A stretch of DNA of 64,000 nt, from contig CALRPI020000002.1 in assembly GCA_943370025.1 (NCBI GenBank), positions 1 through 64,000 on the forward strand, in the 5' to 3' direction. Each line of letters starts with the position of its first letter. Positions within the stretch are counted from its first letter, which is position 1. This document shows positions 39,442 through 47,711 of this stretch, in pieces. A model generated the notes under the pieces. That model had not been told where the DNA came from. It was given only the letters and a program-made list of their open reading frames with translations, and ran no database searches. This DNA is from JAAUUE01 sp943370025. Lineage in GTDB: Bacteria; Cyanobacteriota; Cyanobacteriia; Cyanobacteriales; JAAUUE01. The translations under genes were made by a program, and so were the position numbers.

Positions 39442-40782
39442 CTACTTAGTTAAGGCAGCAGCTAAAAACCTTTCCGTATAGTACAGGGCTAATTGATTGC
39501 TAATTCCCGAAAATACGGCATCAAAGGAATGATCAGCCCAAGGTATCTCTAGGAAAATTGCTTGATTGCCAGAATCTACAATCCTTTGGGCTAGAGCTTT
39601 GCCGAATTTTGCCATGACGATGTGGTCTTTGCCGCCATAGATCAGCAGAGATGGGGGTAAGGGGCTTTGGCGTAAGCCTGTTGGTGGCAATCCATTCTGA
39701 GTTGACCGATCGACATGCCTATTCACATAGGTAATCGGTGAAGCGGCTTTGTAGAGTTCCCCTACTTGGTCGGGAGTTCCCCCCAAGAAATCGAGGAGAA
39801 TCGCCCGGCTGTTGATGGGGTCAGGATTTGGCACATCATAATACCCGGCGGTTAAATCAACGGGGCCATAGTAATTGACCACTGCTCGGATTGGTGGAGT
39901 ATTCGGTTTTGGGTTGTCGTAGGCTGCCAACATGGCTAGGTGCGCTCCCGCCGATCGCCCCATCAAAGCCACACGAGTTAAGTCTGTGTCGTATTCTAGG
40001 GCGTGGGTTTGCATATAACTCAAAGCTCTTTGGACATCTTCTATCTGGGCTGGAAATTTGGATTGAGGAGCATAGCGATAGGTAATTGCCCAGACTACAT
40101 AGCCCCGTGCAGCCATGTAGCGGCTAAATTCTGCATTATCCCTAGGACTACCTCCCTGCCAAGCTCCGCCGTGAATGATCACGATCGCTGGATATTTCCC
40201 CTCTTGGGGCGGACGGTAAACATCCAAAGCTAAAGGTTCTCCGGTAGGATTACCCAAGGCAATTCCCCGGTTGTAGCGGACTGGTAAGCTGGGAATCCCC
40301 CACCAAGCATCCTTGAGAACAAAGGGGTGAGGACGCAGCATTGCCTGTTGAGAACTAGGAATATTTTCTAGATAACTAGTCCCTAGCGATCGCGTTAGCG
40401 TTGAATCACAAAATTGCTTTAACTCTGGGTCACAAAATCGCCCCATGGCAATCTGAGCAGCCCGATTAGCGGTGGGGAATTGGATAATTGGCAACAAACT
40501 CAACGCTAATCCTAAACTGCTCAATCCCAAGGTTAAGTAAGCCAATCGGAAATTTCTGCTTGAATTTTGAACTGTTTTTTCCTTGTAAGATTTCCTTGAT
40601 ATTCTCAAAAATTGCCAAGCTAACCCGCCTCCCAAAATATTCACCAGCCACAACCAAGGGCTAACCTCTGGCGCACCGATCGATAGGGGTAATAACTCAA
40701 AAATAGGCGCTGGCAGGATCACCCAAGCACTCAAGAAAAATCCTGTTGTACTAATAAATATAGTCATCAGCCGATAAATCAC
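39442..40782 (-). CDS. alpha/beta hydrolase (BD-FAE/esterase type) with membrane N-terminus
   Basis: A 446-residue protein. GTG 40782 is preceded by GAGG at 8 bases; ATG 40767 is an alternative. Residues about 6-105 hold three hydrophobic segments. The hydrolase domain has the oxyanion-hole HGGAW, the nucleophile elbow MGRSAGAHLAML and the catalytic His in WADHSFDAVF; an Asp in LLIYGGKDHIV completes the triad. It is likely an esterase facing the periplasm or cytoplasm at a membrane; the substrate is unknown. Confidence 0.85.
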   Translation of the reverse strand: MIYRLMTIFISTTGFFLSAWVILPAPIFELLPLSIGAPEVSPWLWLVNILGGGLAWQFLRISRKSYKEKTVQNSSRNFRLAYLTLGLSSLGLALSLLPIIQFPTANRAAQIAMGRFCDPELKQFCDSTLTRSLGTSYLENIPSSQQAMLRPHPFVLKDAWWGIPSLPVRYNRGIALGNPTGEPLALDVYRPPQEGKYPAIVIIHGGAWQGGSPRDNAEFSRYMAARGYVVWAITYRYAPQSKFPAQIEDVQRALSYMQTHALEYDTDLTRVALMGRSAGAHLAMLAAYDNPKPNTPPIRAVVNYYGPVDLTAGYYDVPNPDPINSRAILLDFLGGTPDQVGELYKAASPITYVNRHVDRSTQNGLPPTGLRQSPLPPSLLIYGGKDHIVMAKFGKALAQRIVDSGNQAIFLEIPWADHSFDAVFSGISNQLALYYTERFLAAALTK

Positions 40783-41048
40783 TAATTCTGCCTCGGTTTT
40801 TCTTAACTGCCATAGGACTTAGCCTAAATTATTTATGAAGGATTGCCAAAGTAAAGAAACAATAAAGCCTGAAACGCAATAGAATCAAACCTTCTAAGGA
40901 TTTAAGTACTTTAATTGTGTCATGACACAGTGTAATCTGGAACTCCCCTATAGCAGTCCTCAATCATTTTCTAACAGTTGCCAAGTCAACTTGCTTCTAG
41001 TAAATGGTTTCACCCGCCGAAGGCGCGTGAAACCATTTAGGATCGCTA
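40783..41048. other. gap with family B element
   Basis: About 265 bp upstream of the hydrolase gene; the right part is a family B element (40949-41050). The hydrolase promoter should be in the first 150 bp on the minus strand. No gene is visible. Confidence 0.45.
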
Positions 41049-41050
41049 TA
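40949..41050. repeat. palindromic element, family B
   Basis: TATAGCAGTCCTCAAT at the left and ATTTAGGATCGCTATA at the right form the terminal inverted repeats. The centre is GGTTTCACCCGCC / GCGCGTGAAACC. It shares its interior with the copy at 59377-59480 (AGTTGCCAA..., TTGCTTCTAG). Confidence 0.8.
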
Positions 41051-41189
41051 TGACCAATCTTATGTCCAACATGGGAGTGATAGCGAACATCGGATTAAGC
41101 AACTAAAGCTGGGTATTCAATCTGACCGTCTCAGTTGTAGCTCTTTTGGTGAGTGTTTCTGCTCGCCGAGTTTTGGTGGAGTTGGTTAG
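41049..41189 (+). pseudogene. transposase fragment, IS1380-like
   Basis: A 46-codon open stretch reads YDQSYVQHGSDSEHRIKQLK then LGIQSDRLSCSSF and stops at TAG after a frameshifted tail. The pattern 'Y.Q.Y...G..E..IK.LK.....DRLS' is that of the C-terminal part of IS1380-family DDE transposases. There is no start codon and no remaining element. It abuts the family B repeat exactly at its left edge. Confidence 0.5.
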
Positions 41190-41281
41190 TTATAATCCTT
41201 TTGCACCGTAGTTAGCAAGATTTGCTCAATATTGAAATCTTCATTAATAATGCAGGCTAGGGAACTCTGCGATAGAAAACT

Positions 41282-41313
41282 AAGGATTTCCCCGCAGAGT
41301 GGGGGAAATCCTT
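41282..41313. repeat. perfect hairpin upstream of ybjN-like gene
   Basis: AAGGATTTCCCC, GCAGAGT, GGGGGAAATCCTT: a 12 bp stem. It lies about 125 bp before the YbjN-type gene, in a gap (41190-41437) without other features. It could be an old terminator of the lost transposase or a further repeat type. Confidence 0.6.
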
Positions 41314-41437
41314 GAGGATTGCTAGATTCAAAATTTTCCGAATGATCGCTTCTCCCCCTTCTCAGCAGTGTTATCCTTGAAATAGTAGAAAACAGTAAAA
41401 ATCAATACCCTATAAAAATTTCTTCCCCCTATCAAGT

Positions 41438-41917
41438 ATGACTACCCAGACCCCAGACACAATGGAAACCATGACCCAATCGGCAATTGATGAAACGATC
41501 GATGCCATCCCTGTGAATCATGTTGATGTGATTGAAACGGTGATTGATAGCTTAGATAGCGACAATACCGCCATGGTCAATCAAAGTAATAATGGACACC
41601 TGTGGAAGTTTAAGTACGGCAGTGCGGAAGTGTTTGTCCAACTTACCGGGATCAACGATGAAGATACCCTAACGGTTTGGTCTGTAGTCTTGACCCTCCC
41701 CGCCAAAAATGAGCCGGAATTGATGCGGAAACTCCTAGAAATGAACTGGCAGGAAACTGTAGAGGCAAGGTTTGCGATCGTCGAGAATCAATTAGTCGTA
41801 GTCGCTAGCCGCAGTGTGGCGGATATGTCTGCCGGAGAAATCTCTAGAGCCGTGACGATCGTCGCCACCGTTGCCGATAACCATGATGATGCCCTCCAAG
41901 CCGAATATAGTATGTAG
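41438..41917 (+). CDS. YbjN domain-containing protein
   Basis: A 159-residue protein. The first 40 residues are Thr/Asp-rich and probably disordered. The rest fits YbjN: LWKFKYGSAEVFVQLTG, LTVWSVVLTLPA, LMRKLLEMNWQETVEARFAI and VVVASRSVADMSAGEISRAV. The family is related to type III secretion chaperone folds and in cyanobacteria is of unknown role. It is followed after 19 bp by a methyltransferase gene on the same strand, probably an operon. Confidence 0.85.
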   Translation: MTTQTPDTMETMTQSAIDETIDAIPVNHVDVIETVIDSLDSDNTAMVNQSNNGHLWKFKYGSAEVFVQLTGINDEDTLTVWSVVLTLPAKNEPELMRKLLEMNWQETVEARFAIVENQLVVVASRSVADMSAGEISRAVTIVATVADNHDDALQAEYSM

Positions 41918-41936
41918 GCTGAGAAAATATAGCGCA

Positions 41937-42719
41937 ATGGCAAACTACGATGTGATTGGCAAAACCTACACTCAAACCAGAAGGAGCGATCCACGTATCA
42001 GTGAAAAATTGCTAGAGATTTTGGCATCATCACAAGTTTCTAAGATTGCCGATATTGGTGCTGGGACAGGCTCCTATGCCCTTGCTCTGGCTAAGTATGG
42101 GTATCATGTTTTAGCAATTGAACCATCAGCAACAATGCGGAGTCAGGCGATTGCCCATCCTGCCATCAAGTGGATTGATGGGTATGCGGAAAACTTACCC
42201 TTACCTAACCAAGTAGTGGATGCAGCGATCGTCATGCTGGCTTTCCACCATTTTCAGAATCATCAGCAAGCCTTGCATGAGATGCAGAGGATTGTAGGCA
42301 ACGGACAAATCATTTTGTTTACCTACGACCCAGCAATGATCTCAAGCTTTTGGTTGACTAAGTATTTTCCCTCGTTTGTTAAAGATGTGGAAGCCACGTT
42401 CTTGCCAATTCCAGATTTGGTGCAGGAGATACAACTAGTTGTCGGTCGTGGAGTGAATGTAATCCCGTTTCCATTGCCGCATGATTTATCAGATTCGTTT
42501 GCCGCAGTTGGTTGGGCACGACCAGAACTTTACCTCGATCGACATATCTGCAATGGTATCTCATCCTTCGCCAAGATTGATGATGATGAGCTTGAGAATG
42601 GTACATCTCGCTTGCGAGAAGATTTGGAACAGGGCGTATGGGATCAAGAGTATGGGTATCTACGCCAGCAAAAACAGTATGATGTCGGATATCGATTTGT
42701 TTATAGTCCAGCCGTATAA
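41937..42719 (+). CDS. class I SAM-dependent methyltransferase
   Basis: The protein is 260 residues from ATG 41937, after the ybjN stop; a longer frame to 41871 overlaps that gene and is rejected. Motif I is IADIGAGTGSYALALAKYG; the acidic loop ending motif II is LAIEPSATM; then ENLPLPNQVVDAAIVMLAFH. This is a small-molecule methyltransferase; its substrate is unknown. A strong bidirectional terminator begins at its stop codon. Confidence 0.88.
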   Translation: MANYDVIGKTYTQTRRSDPRISEKLLEILASSQVSKIADIGAGTGSYALALAKYGYHVLAIEPSATMRSQAIAHPAIKWIDGYAENLPLPNQVVDAAIVMLAFHHFQNHQQALHEMQRIVGNGQIILFTYDPAMISSFWLTKYFPSFVKDVEATFLPIPDLVQEIQLVVGRGVNVIPFPLPHDLSDSFAAVGWARPELYLDRHICNGISSFAKIDDDELENGTSRLREDLEQGVWDQEYGYLRQQKQYDVGYRFVYSPAV

Positions 42720-42757
42720 AGTTAGGCGGGGAAAGATAACTCTCCCCGCCTAACTTT
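42718..42757. terminator. bidirectional terminator between methyltransferase gene and psaJ
   Basis: AAAGTTAGGCGGGGA, loop AAGATAAC, TCTCCCCGCCTAACTTT: a perfect 15 bp stem with T/A tails, serving both convergent transcripts. Confidence 0.85.
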
Positions 42758-42779
42758 ATATTCAAGTAAAACCAGTTGA

Positions 42780-42908
42780 CTAGCCCAAAGTTAGAGACAA
42801 AATATCTGGGTAGTAGTAGTTGATTACTGCTAACACAGAAGCAAGACCAAATACTGTGACTACACCCAAAACTGGGGCAGTAGATAAATAAGTTGTGAAA
42901 TCTTTCAT
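42780..42908 (-). CDS. psaJ: photosystem I subunit IX (PsaJ)
   Basis: A 42-residue protein: MKDFTTYLSTAPVLGVVTVF, then GLASVLAVINYYYPDILS, a single membrane helix with the conserved FTTYLSTAPV start. PsaJ sits at the edge of photosystem I next to PsaF in the thylakoid membrane. It is downstream of psaF on the same strand, as in most cyanobacteria, but a 224 bp gap with a family C palindrome lies between them. Confidence 0.95.
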   Translation of the reverse strand: MKDFTTYLSTAPVLGVVTVFGLASVLAVINYYYPDILSLTLG

Positions 42909-43030
42909 GGCACTCTCCAATAGTATAAAAATGGGTCTAAATTGATCTAGTTGATCCAAGATTTAGTCAGCAACTACACCAAGTAATTTCAGCGATAGCT
43001 GCAATCCTTAAAGTATTGACACCTTAGGGC

Positions 43031-43114
43031 ATTAAGAGGTCATTTATTTGCTAGAAGGTCTGATTTTGCGACCCCAGAGGGGGTGCAAAATCAGACTTGA
43101 TAAATAGCCTTTAA
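43031..43114. repeat. palindromic element, family C, between psaF and psaJ
   Basis: TTAAGAGGTCATTTAT at the left, centre GGTCTGATTTTGCGACCCC / GGGGTGCAAAATCAGAC, right TTGATAAATAGCCTTTAA. It begins 19 bp downstream of the psaF stop (on the minus strand). It could partly terminate the psaF transcript before psaJ. Confidence 0.75.
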
Positions 43115-43132
43115 CACTTTAGGGTATTAACA

Positions 43133-43645
43133 CTAACGAGGAGAAACAGTAATTTCTTCGTCAGGGGCAGTCAGCTTGCCAGAGAGGAGTTCCCCTACGG
43201 CAGCAGCGGGCCATAGCAAACCAGCGATGATCGACTTAATTGCTAAAGGGATATCGATGATAATTTCCTTTTCTTCTGGATTCTTATCTTCGCGAGCAGC
43301 AATCAGGTAAGCTCTGCCAGCCCAACCGATAAAGCCAGTGATGTAGAGGAAGAGAACACTAGGAATCAGAAATTCCCCAGCGTGGCTGAGGCGACCATCA
43401 ACAATCAACCGAGGTAGCCCATCAGTCGCACCGCAGAGTTGGCTGGCATAGCGCTCGAAGCGTTTCTTACCAGATTCGGGATCGGCGGTAGTGTTACGGG
43501 CTGTGGCAGCACGTTTGACAAAGGCTGGAGAATCTTTACAAGGGACAAGACCAGATACTGTTTCTACAGCATCAGCGGAGGCAATGGGGGTGACACAAAG
43601 CCAAATCCCGATCACTAGAAATAGAGCTAATAATTTTCTTTTCAT
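43133..43645 (-). CDS. psaF: photosystem I subunit III (PsaF)
   Basis: The protein is 170 residues from ATG 43645; an upstream frame to 43714 is rejected because the signal peptide starts here (MKRKLLALFLVIGIWLCVTP, cleavage near ASA-DAV). The mature part is DAVETVSGLVPCKDSPAFVK, then RFERYASQLCGATDGLPRLI and VDGRLSHAGEFLIPSVLFLY, and a second membrane helix with LLWPAAAVGELLSG near the end. It docks lumenal electron donors and stabilises photosystem I. It is complete. Confidence 0.96.
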   Translation of the reverse strand: MKRKLLALFLVIGIWLCVTPIASADAVETVSGLVPCKDSPAFVKRAATARNTTADPESGKKRFERYASQLCGATDGLPRLIVDGRLSHAGEFLIPSVLFLYITGFIGWAGRAYLIAAREDKNPEEKEIIIDIPLAIKSIIAGLLWPAAAVGELLSGKLTAPDEEITVSPR

Positions 43646-43890
43646 GGGCTTATTGTTTCCTCTTAAACTAAGAAACCAAAAATTTTCTGTACAAAAACAT
43701 GGGGCTGTTTGCACTTCTCAGAATCATACCCTGAAACTGATTACAGACAATTGAACATGAACTTTTATTAAGGGCGGAACTAGCGATTCAACCCAGAAAA
43801 CTCTCCATAAATTAGAAAAACCCCTAGATTTAGTAACAAAAAAAACGTTACAGTTAACATATCTAAACAATTGAAACAATAGTTAAGTAA

Positions 43891-43983
43891 TTAGGACTTA
43901 CGCACTGCTAATGAATTATTGAGAGTTGTGGACGATGTTGTGGGGGCTCCGCGCCCACAACATCGTCCAAATGCGTAAGTCCT
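43891..43983. repeat. palindromic element, family A
   Basis: TTAGGACTTACGCACTGC at the left, AAATGCGTAAGTCCT at the right (12 bp terminal inverted repeat AGGACTTACGCA). The central stem GGACGATGTTGTGGGGGC / GCGCCCACAACATCGTCC differs from that of the other copies. Confidence 0.8.
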
Positions 43984-44009
43984 GGTAATAAATAAAGAGC
44001 GATCGCTAC

Positions 44010-44066
44010 TATAGCGATCCTAAATAGATTGAGAACACCTCCCCCGGAGCCGTTCTCAACGCCCTA
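44010..44066. repeat. palindromic element, family B, left half only
   Basis: TATAGCGATCCTAAAT is followed by a GAGAAC...CTCCCCCGGAG...GTTCTC hairpin, but the right terminal repeat is missing. It ends about 30 bp before the ArsA-type ATPase start codon, so it may form part of that gene's leader. Confidence 0.6.
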
Positions 44067-44094
44067 AAATTCTCAACTCAAATAGGACTGCGAT

Positions 44095-45276
44095 ATGCGT
44101 GTAATTTTAATGACTGGTAAGGGCGGCGTGGGTAAAACCTCTGTAGCGGCAGCTACCGGACTCCGCTGTGCAGAATTGGGCTACAAAACCCTCGTCCTAA
44201 GTACCGATCCTGCCCACTCCCTAGCGGATAGTTTTGATCTAGAACTTGGTCACGATCCCCAACTTGTGCGCCCTAACCTGTGGGGAGCAGAGCTAGATGC
44301 CCTGTTGGAACTAGAGGGTAATTGGGGAGCAGTCAAACGCTACATTACTCAAGTTCTGCAAGCGAGAGGCTTAGATGGCGTGCAGGCAGAAGAGTTGGCA
44401 ATTCTGCCGGGGATGGATGAAATCTTTGCCCTAGTACGGATGAAGCGCCACTACGATGAAAATGAATTTGATGTCTTAATTATTGACTCTGCACCCACGG
44501 GGACAGCCCTGCGCCTACTCAGTCTGCCGGAAGTTGGGGGGTGGTATATGCGCCGTTTTTATAAGCCACTTCAGGGATTGTCGGTGGCTTTGCGCCCCTT
44601 GGTGGAGCCGATATTCCGCCCGATCGCTGGATTTTCTCTGCCCAATAAAGAAGTAATGGATGCGCCCTACGAGTTTTATGAACAAATTGAAGCTCTAGAA
44701 AAAGTCCTGACCGATAACACCCAAACCTCGGTGCGGCTGGTCACTAATCCAGAGAAAATGGTGATCAAAGAATCCCTCCGTGCCCATGCTTATTTGAGTT
44801 TATATAATGTTGCCACCGATTTAGTGATTGCTAACCGGATATTGCCTGCGGAAGTGACGGATCCTTTCTTTACTAAGTGGAAAGATAATCAACAACAATA
44901 TCGCCAAGAAATCCACGATAACTTTAGCCCTTTACCGGTCAAGGAAGTTCCCCTCTACTCAGAGGAAATGTGTGGTTTAGCGGCACTAGAAAGATTAAAA
45001 GATACTCTCTATCCCGGCGATGAAGATCCGGCTCAAGTTTATTACCAAGAACAAACTATTAAGATCGTCCAAAAAGATGATCATTACAGCCTAGAACTTT
45101 ATCTCCCCGGAATTACGAAAGACAAGGTAGACTTGAGCCAAAACGGGGATGAATTAAGTATTACAATTGGGAACCATCGCCGCAACCTTGTCCTACCTCA
45201 ATCCCTTGCTGCCCTGAAGCCATCGGGGGCAAAAATGGAGGATGATTACCTAAAAATTCGCTTTAGTAACACCTAG
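44095..45276 (+). CDS. ArsA/Get3-family ATPase with Hsp20-like C-terminus
   Basis: A 393-residue protein. The deviant P-loop TGKGGVGKTSVAAATG, DPAHSLADSFDL (switch I), and IDSAPTGTALRLLSLPE (switch II) mark the ArsA/Get3 family. From about residue 318 the ArsA_HSP20-type C-terminal domain begins (DDHYSLELYLPGITKDKVDL), typical of cyanobacterial ArsA-like proteins. It is not next to ars genes, so a role in protein targeting or folding is more likely than arsenite export. Its 3' end overlaps the convergent sixA by 27 bp. Confidence 0.85.
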   Translation: MRVILMTGKGGVGKTSVAAATGLRCAELGYKTLVLSTDPAHSLADSFDLELGHDPQLVRPNLWGAELDALLELEGNWGAVKRYITQVLQARGLDGVQAEELAILPGMDEIFALVRMKRHYDENEFDVLIIDSAPTGTALRLLSLPEVGGWYMRRFYKPLQGLSVALRPLVEPIFRPIAGFSLPNKEVMDAPYEFYEQIEALEKVLTDNTQTSVRLVTNPEKMVIKESLRAHAYLSLYNVATDLVIANRILPAEVTDPFFTKWKDNQQQYRQEIHDNFSPLPVKEVPLYSEEMCGLAALERLKDTLYPGDEDPAQVYYQEQTIKIVQKDDHYSLELYLPGITKDKVDLSQNGDELSITIGNHRRNLVLPQSLAALKPSGAKMEDDYLKIRFSNT

Positions 45277-45756
45277 GAGTTTAGGGGAAGTCAACCAAAA
45301 AAGTTGACTAGTTGCAATCGCCTCACCTGTATCTGGCAGTTGCAAACCAATGATGCCAGCTTTCTTCAGGACGATCGCTTCTTTCACCTGTCCATAGATC
45401 AACAGCTCCGCCCAATTCCCTAAATCGGGTTGATGTCCCACGGCAATTAAACTTGCCTCTGGTTTTACATAGGCAGAAAGCCCAGCCAAAAACTGGGATA
45501 AATCCCCTTCTGGAGACAAATGGGAAGATGTTTCTAAATTCCTACTCAAGGATTGATGGTGAAGAATTTCCGCAGTTTGCCGTGCCCTAACTAAAGGACT
45601 GGTGACAATTAAATCAAACTCCAGCCCTAATTTCTGTAGATATTCACCTACTTGTGCAGTCTTCTTTTTCCCCAAGATAGTCAGGGGGCGATCGCCATCT
45701 TCAGTATAGATTCCCCGCTCGATCGCCAAGCCATGGCGCATTAAATATAGTTTCAT
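45250..45756 (-). CDS. sixA: phosphohistidine phosphatase SixA
   Basis: A 168-residue histidine phosphatase. LYLMRHGLAIERG carries the catalytic RHG at the N-terminus; TSPLVRARQTAEIL provides the second Arg; VGHQPDLGNWAELL holds the second His. It removes phosphate from phosphohistidine in signalling proteins. It is head-to-head with a methyltransferase gene and its 3' end lies inside the ArsA-type gene. Confidence 0.9.
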   Translation of the reverse strand: MKLYLMRHGLAIERGIYTEDGDRPLTILGKKKTAQVGEYLQKLGLEFDLIVTSPLVRARQTAEILHHQSLSRNLETSSHLSPEGDLSQFLAGLSAYVKPEASLIAVGHQPDLGNWAELLIYGQVKEAIVLKKAGIIGLQLPDTGEAIATSQLFWLTSPKLLGVTKANF

Positions 45757-45828
45757 TGGATTATGATATCATCGGCAAAATCAATACTCGATCCACTAGC
45801 AAATATACATCAGGGAAGATTCAAAACA

Positions 45829-46920
45829 ATGGAATTGACAAGAGATCTCACCACTAAAGGTTGGCTGAATATTACCCATATTAATGACGGATTTTTGAAA
45901 TTGGTTGGTTGGTCAATATCAAGCCTCGATCGCCCCGTTACCGGTTTTCAAATTAAAATCAGTAATCACCAAATTGTTACCTTTGATTTAGAAACAAATT
46001 TGTCTAGCCCCAAATTAAAAGAAATTTTTCCCCAACTATCTGGAGCCGAAAACGCTCGATTTCGCATCCAGATTCCCCTACACCCCCTACCTCTTAATAT
46101 TCCTGATCTCAGGGATTCTCTAGTAGAAGTCACCCCTATCCTAGGCACAAACATTGGGCAATCCCTATTTTCGATTATTAATCCTTCCTTAGCTCAGCCC
46201 AGTATTGAAGATATTAATACCATTGGTGGGGTGTTTTTACCCGTAGGTTTAGAGTTTTTATCCTATTTAGTTAATTATGCTCACCTCAAACCAACAGATC
46301 ACGTTTTAGATATTGGTTGTGGAGTGGGGCGCATGGCTTATGCCCTAGCCTACTACCTAGAACCTACTGCCAAATATGAAGGCTTTGATATTATCGAGAA
46401 CCTAATTCAATGGACTCAAGCTACTATTACGCCTCAATTTCCTAACTTCCATTTTCAGAAAGTAAATATCCACAACACTTGGTACAATCCCACCGGCAAT
46501 GTAGCCGCCAAAGACTTTGTATTCCCCTATGCTGATGCTAGTTTTGATGTCATATTTCTGACTTCAGTTTTTACCCATCTGCGGGGCGATGAAATCTCCC
46601 ACTACCTTGATGAAATTAAGCGAGTTCTCAAACCGGGGGGACGCTGCCTATTTACTTGCTTTTTAATTAATTCCGAATCTCAAGAATTAATTGATGCTGG
46701 TAAAAGTAGCCAAAATTTGGTGCACAATCTGGGAGACTGTTTCACTAGTAGCTTAGAAAACCCAGAATTAGCGATCGGTTTTCTAGAACCAGTAGTTGAA
46801 TCATTAATTAGCGATCGAGGTTTCTCTCTCCTCAGCAAAAACTATGGCTCTTGGTGCGATCGCCCTGAATTTACCACCTACCAAGACATGCTGGTAATTC
46901 TCAAGCCAAATTTTTCCTAA
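45829..46920 (+). CDS. class I SAM methyltransferase with N-terminal beta domain
   Basis: The protein is 363 residues from ATG 45829 (GGGAAG about 10 bases upstream). An ATG at 45763 would add 22 residues but starts only 7 bp from the divergent sixA start, leaving no promoter. Residues 1-115 form a beta-rich domain ('GWLNITHINDGFLKLVGWSI') like that found on cyanobacterial glycosyltransferases and methyltransferases. Motif I is DHVLDIGCGVGRMAYALAYY; later FPYADASFDVIFLTSVFTHL and VLKPGGRCLFTCF. The substrate is unknown; a cell-surface glycan is plausible. Confidence 0.85.
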   Translation: MELTRDLTTKGWLNITHINDGFLKLVGWSISSLDRPVTGFQIKISNHQIVTFDLETNLSSPKLKEIFPQLSGAENARFRIQIPLHPLPLNIPDLRDSLVEVTPILGTNIGQSLFSIINPSLAQPSIEDINTIGGVFLPVGLEFLSYLVNYAHLKPTDHVLDIGCGVGRMAYALAYYLEPTAKYEGFDIIENLIQWTQATITPQFPNFHFQKVNIHNTWYNPTGNVAAKDFVFPYADASFDVIFLTSVFTHLRGDEISHYLDEIKRVLKPGGRCLFTCFLINSESQELIDAGKSSQNLVHNLGDCFTSSLENPELAIGFLEPVVESLISDRGFSLLSKNYGSWCDRPEFTTYQDMLVILKPNFS

Positions 46921-47020
46921 TCTTTAGCAAGAAGGCAGCCGATATAAAATGTTGCTGTGTGGGCTTCGACAACTCTCAGTCCACACAAACCCAAATCTAG
47001 TAGCCGTCGCCAAGTATGTT

Positions 47021-47061
47021 CTGTTGTGGGAACCCCAGCTTCGCGGGGGTTCCCACAACAG
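47021..47061. repeat. perfect 16 bp hairpin
   Basis: CTGTTGTGGGAACCCC, loop AGCTTCGCG, GGGGTTCCCACAACAG. There is no mismatch. No T-run follows. Confidence 0.8.
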
Positions 47062-47105
47062 TAATTATCTCAACCCCCTTGGTGGTTGCTATATAAGCAT
47101 AAAAC

Positions 47106-47212
47106 ATACAACAGTTTGAGAGTGGGTGGCTATAGCCACCCACTCTCAAACCTAACATGGATAAGACTTGCAATATTTGTGGTGTGTCTCATTTGAATGC
47201 AAAGTGCTGTAA
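47106..47212. repeat. palindromic element, family E
   Basis: ACAACAGTTTGAG at one end and GAATGCAAAGTGCTGTAAG at the other, stem GTTTGAGAGTGGGTGGC / GCCACCCACTCTCAAAC (loop TATA). It is the inverted counterpart of 11643-11752. Confidence 0.8.
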
Positions 47213-47292
47213 GCAGAAAAAAAGAGGTCTGATCGACCTCCCAACATAATATCTACACAACAACATTTGATAAGAAACAACCTTTCTTACTT

Positions 47293-47496
47293 CTATAGCA
47301 AACCAGTGTTAGTACCCTGTCTGCCTGTGGCTAATTCTACTTTCACGATTTTGCCACCCATTTTCATAATCCGTTGCTGCTCTTTAAACCAATTATCGTA
47401 GGGAACTAGTTTAGTAAAGTAGGTATTTTGTAACTCTCTCTGGGTTCTGATCCTAGTTTGACTAGGAACACAGGCAGTAACTTTAAACATTCTCAT
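47293..47496 (-). CDS. apcC: phycobilisome core linker ApcC
   Basis: A 67-residue protein with the CpcD-like fold of the small core linker Lc7.8: MRMFKVTACVPSQTRIRTQR, ELQNTYFTKLVPYDNW and GGKIVKVELATGRQGTNTGL. It caps allophycocyanin discs in the phycobilisome core. It is the third gene of apcA-apcB-apcC, 215 bp after apcB, as often seen. Confidence 0.96.
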   Translation of the reverse strand: MRMFKVTACVPSQTRIRTQRELQNTYFTKLVPYDNWFKEQQRIMKMGGKIVKVELATGRQGTNTGLL

Positions 47497-47711
47497 GGAC
47501 TGACTTCTCCTAAATTTACAGCCAAAATTCTGTATTTGAAAAATCTTATTTTTACTTTTTTAAGGTATCTATTTTTAGTCCGGGAGTTAGATACAAGCCC
47601 TAGCTTATCGAAACTAGATCTCGAAAGACCGTCTGCAATAACCTAAAACTCTATAGCCAACTACCCAGACCAAAATTTATACAAAGGGTTAAGGAAGCAA
47701 ACTCAACCTAA

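Larger units (their letters stand above)
43646..44094. other. divergent region between psaF and the ArsA-type gene
   Basis: 450 bp: the psaF promoter region (minus strand) next to 43646-43890, then a family A element (43891-43983) and a half family B element (44010-44066). No gene is present. Confidence 0.5.
46921..47292. other. repeat cluster between the methyltransferase gene and apcC
   Basis: 370 bp holding three palindromes: a partial family A-like core near 46960-46990, a perfect 16 bp hairpin (47021-47061) and a family E element (47106-47212). Any of these may terminate apcCBA transcripts. No gene is visible. Confidence 0.6.

Noticed and set aside
41871..41936. Longer start for the methyltransferase
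   Set aside because: It overlaps ybjN coding sequence; ATG 41937 precedes the conserved N-terminal region directly.
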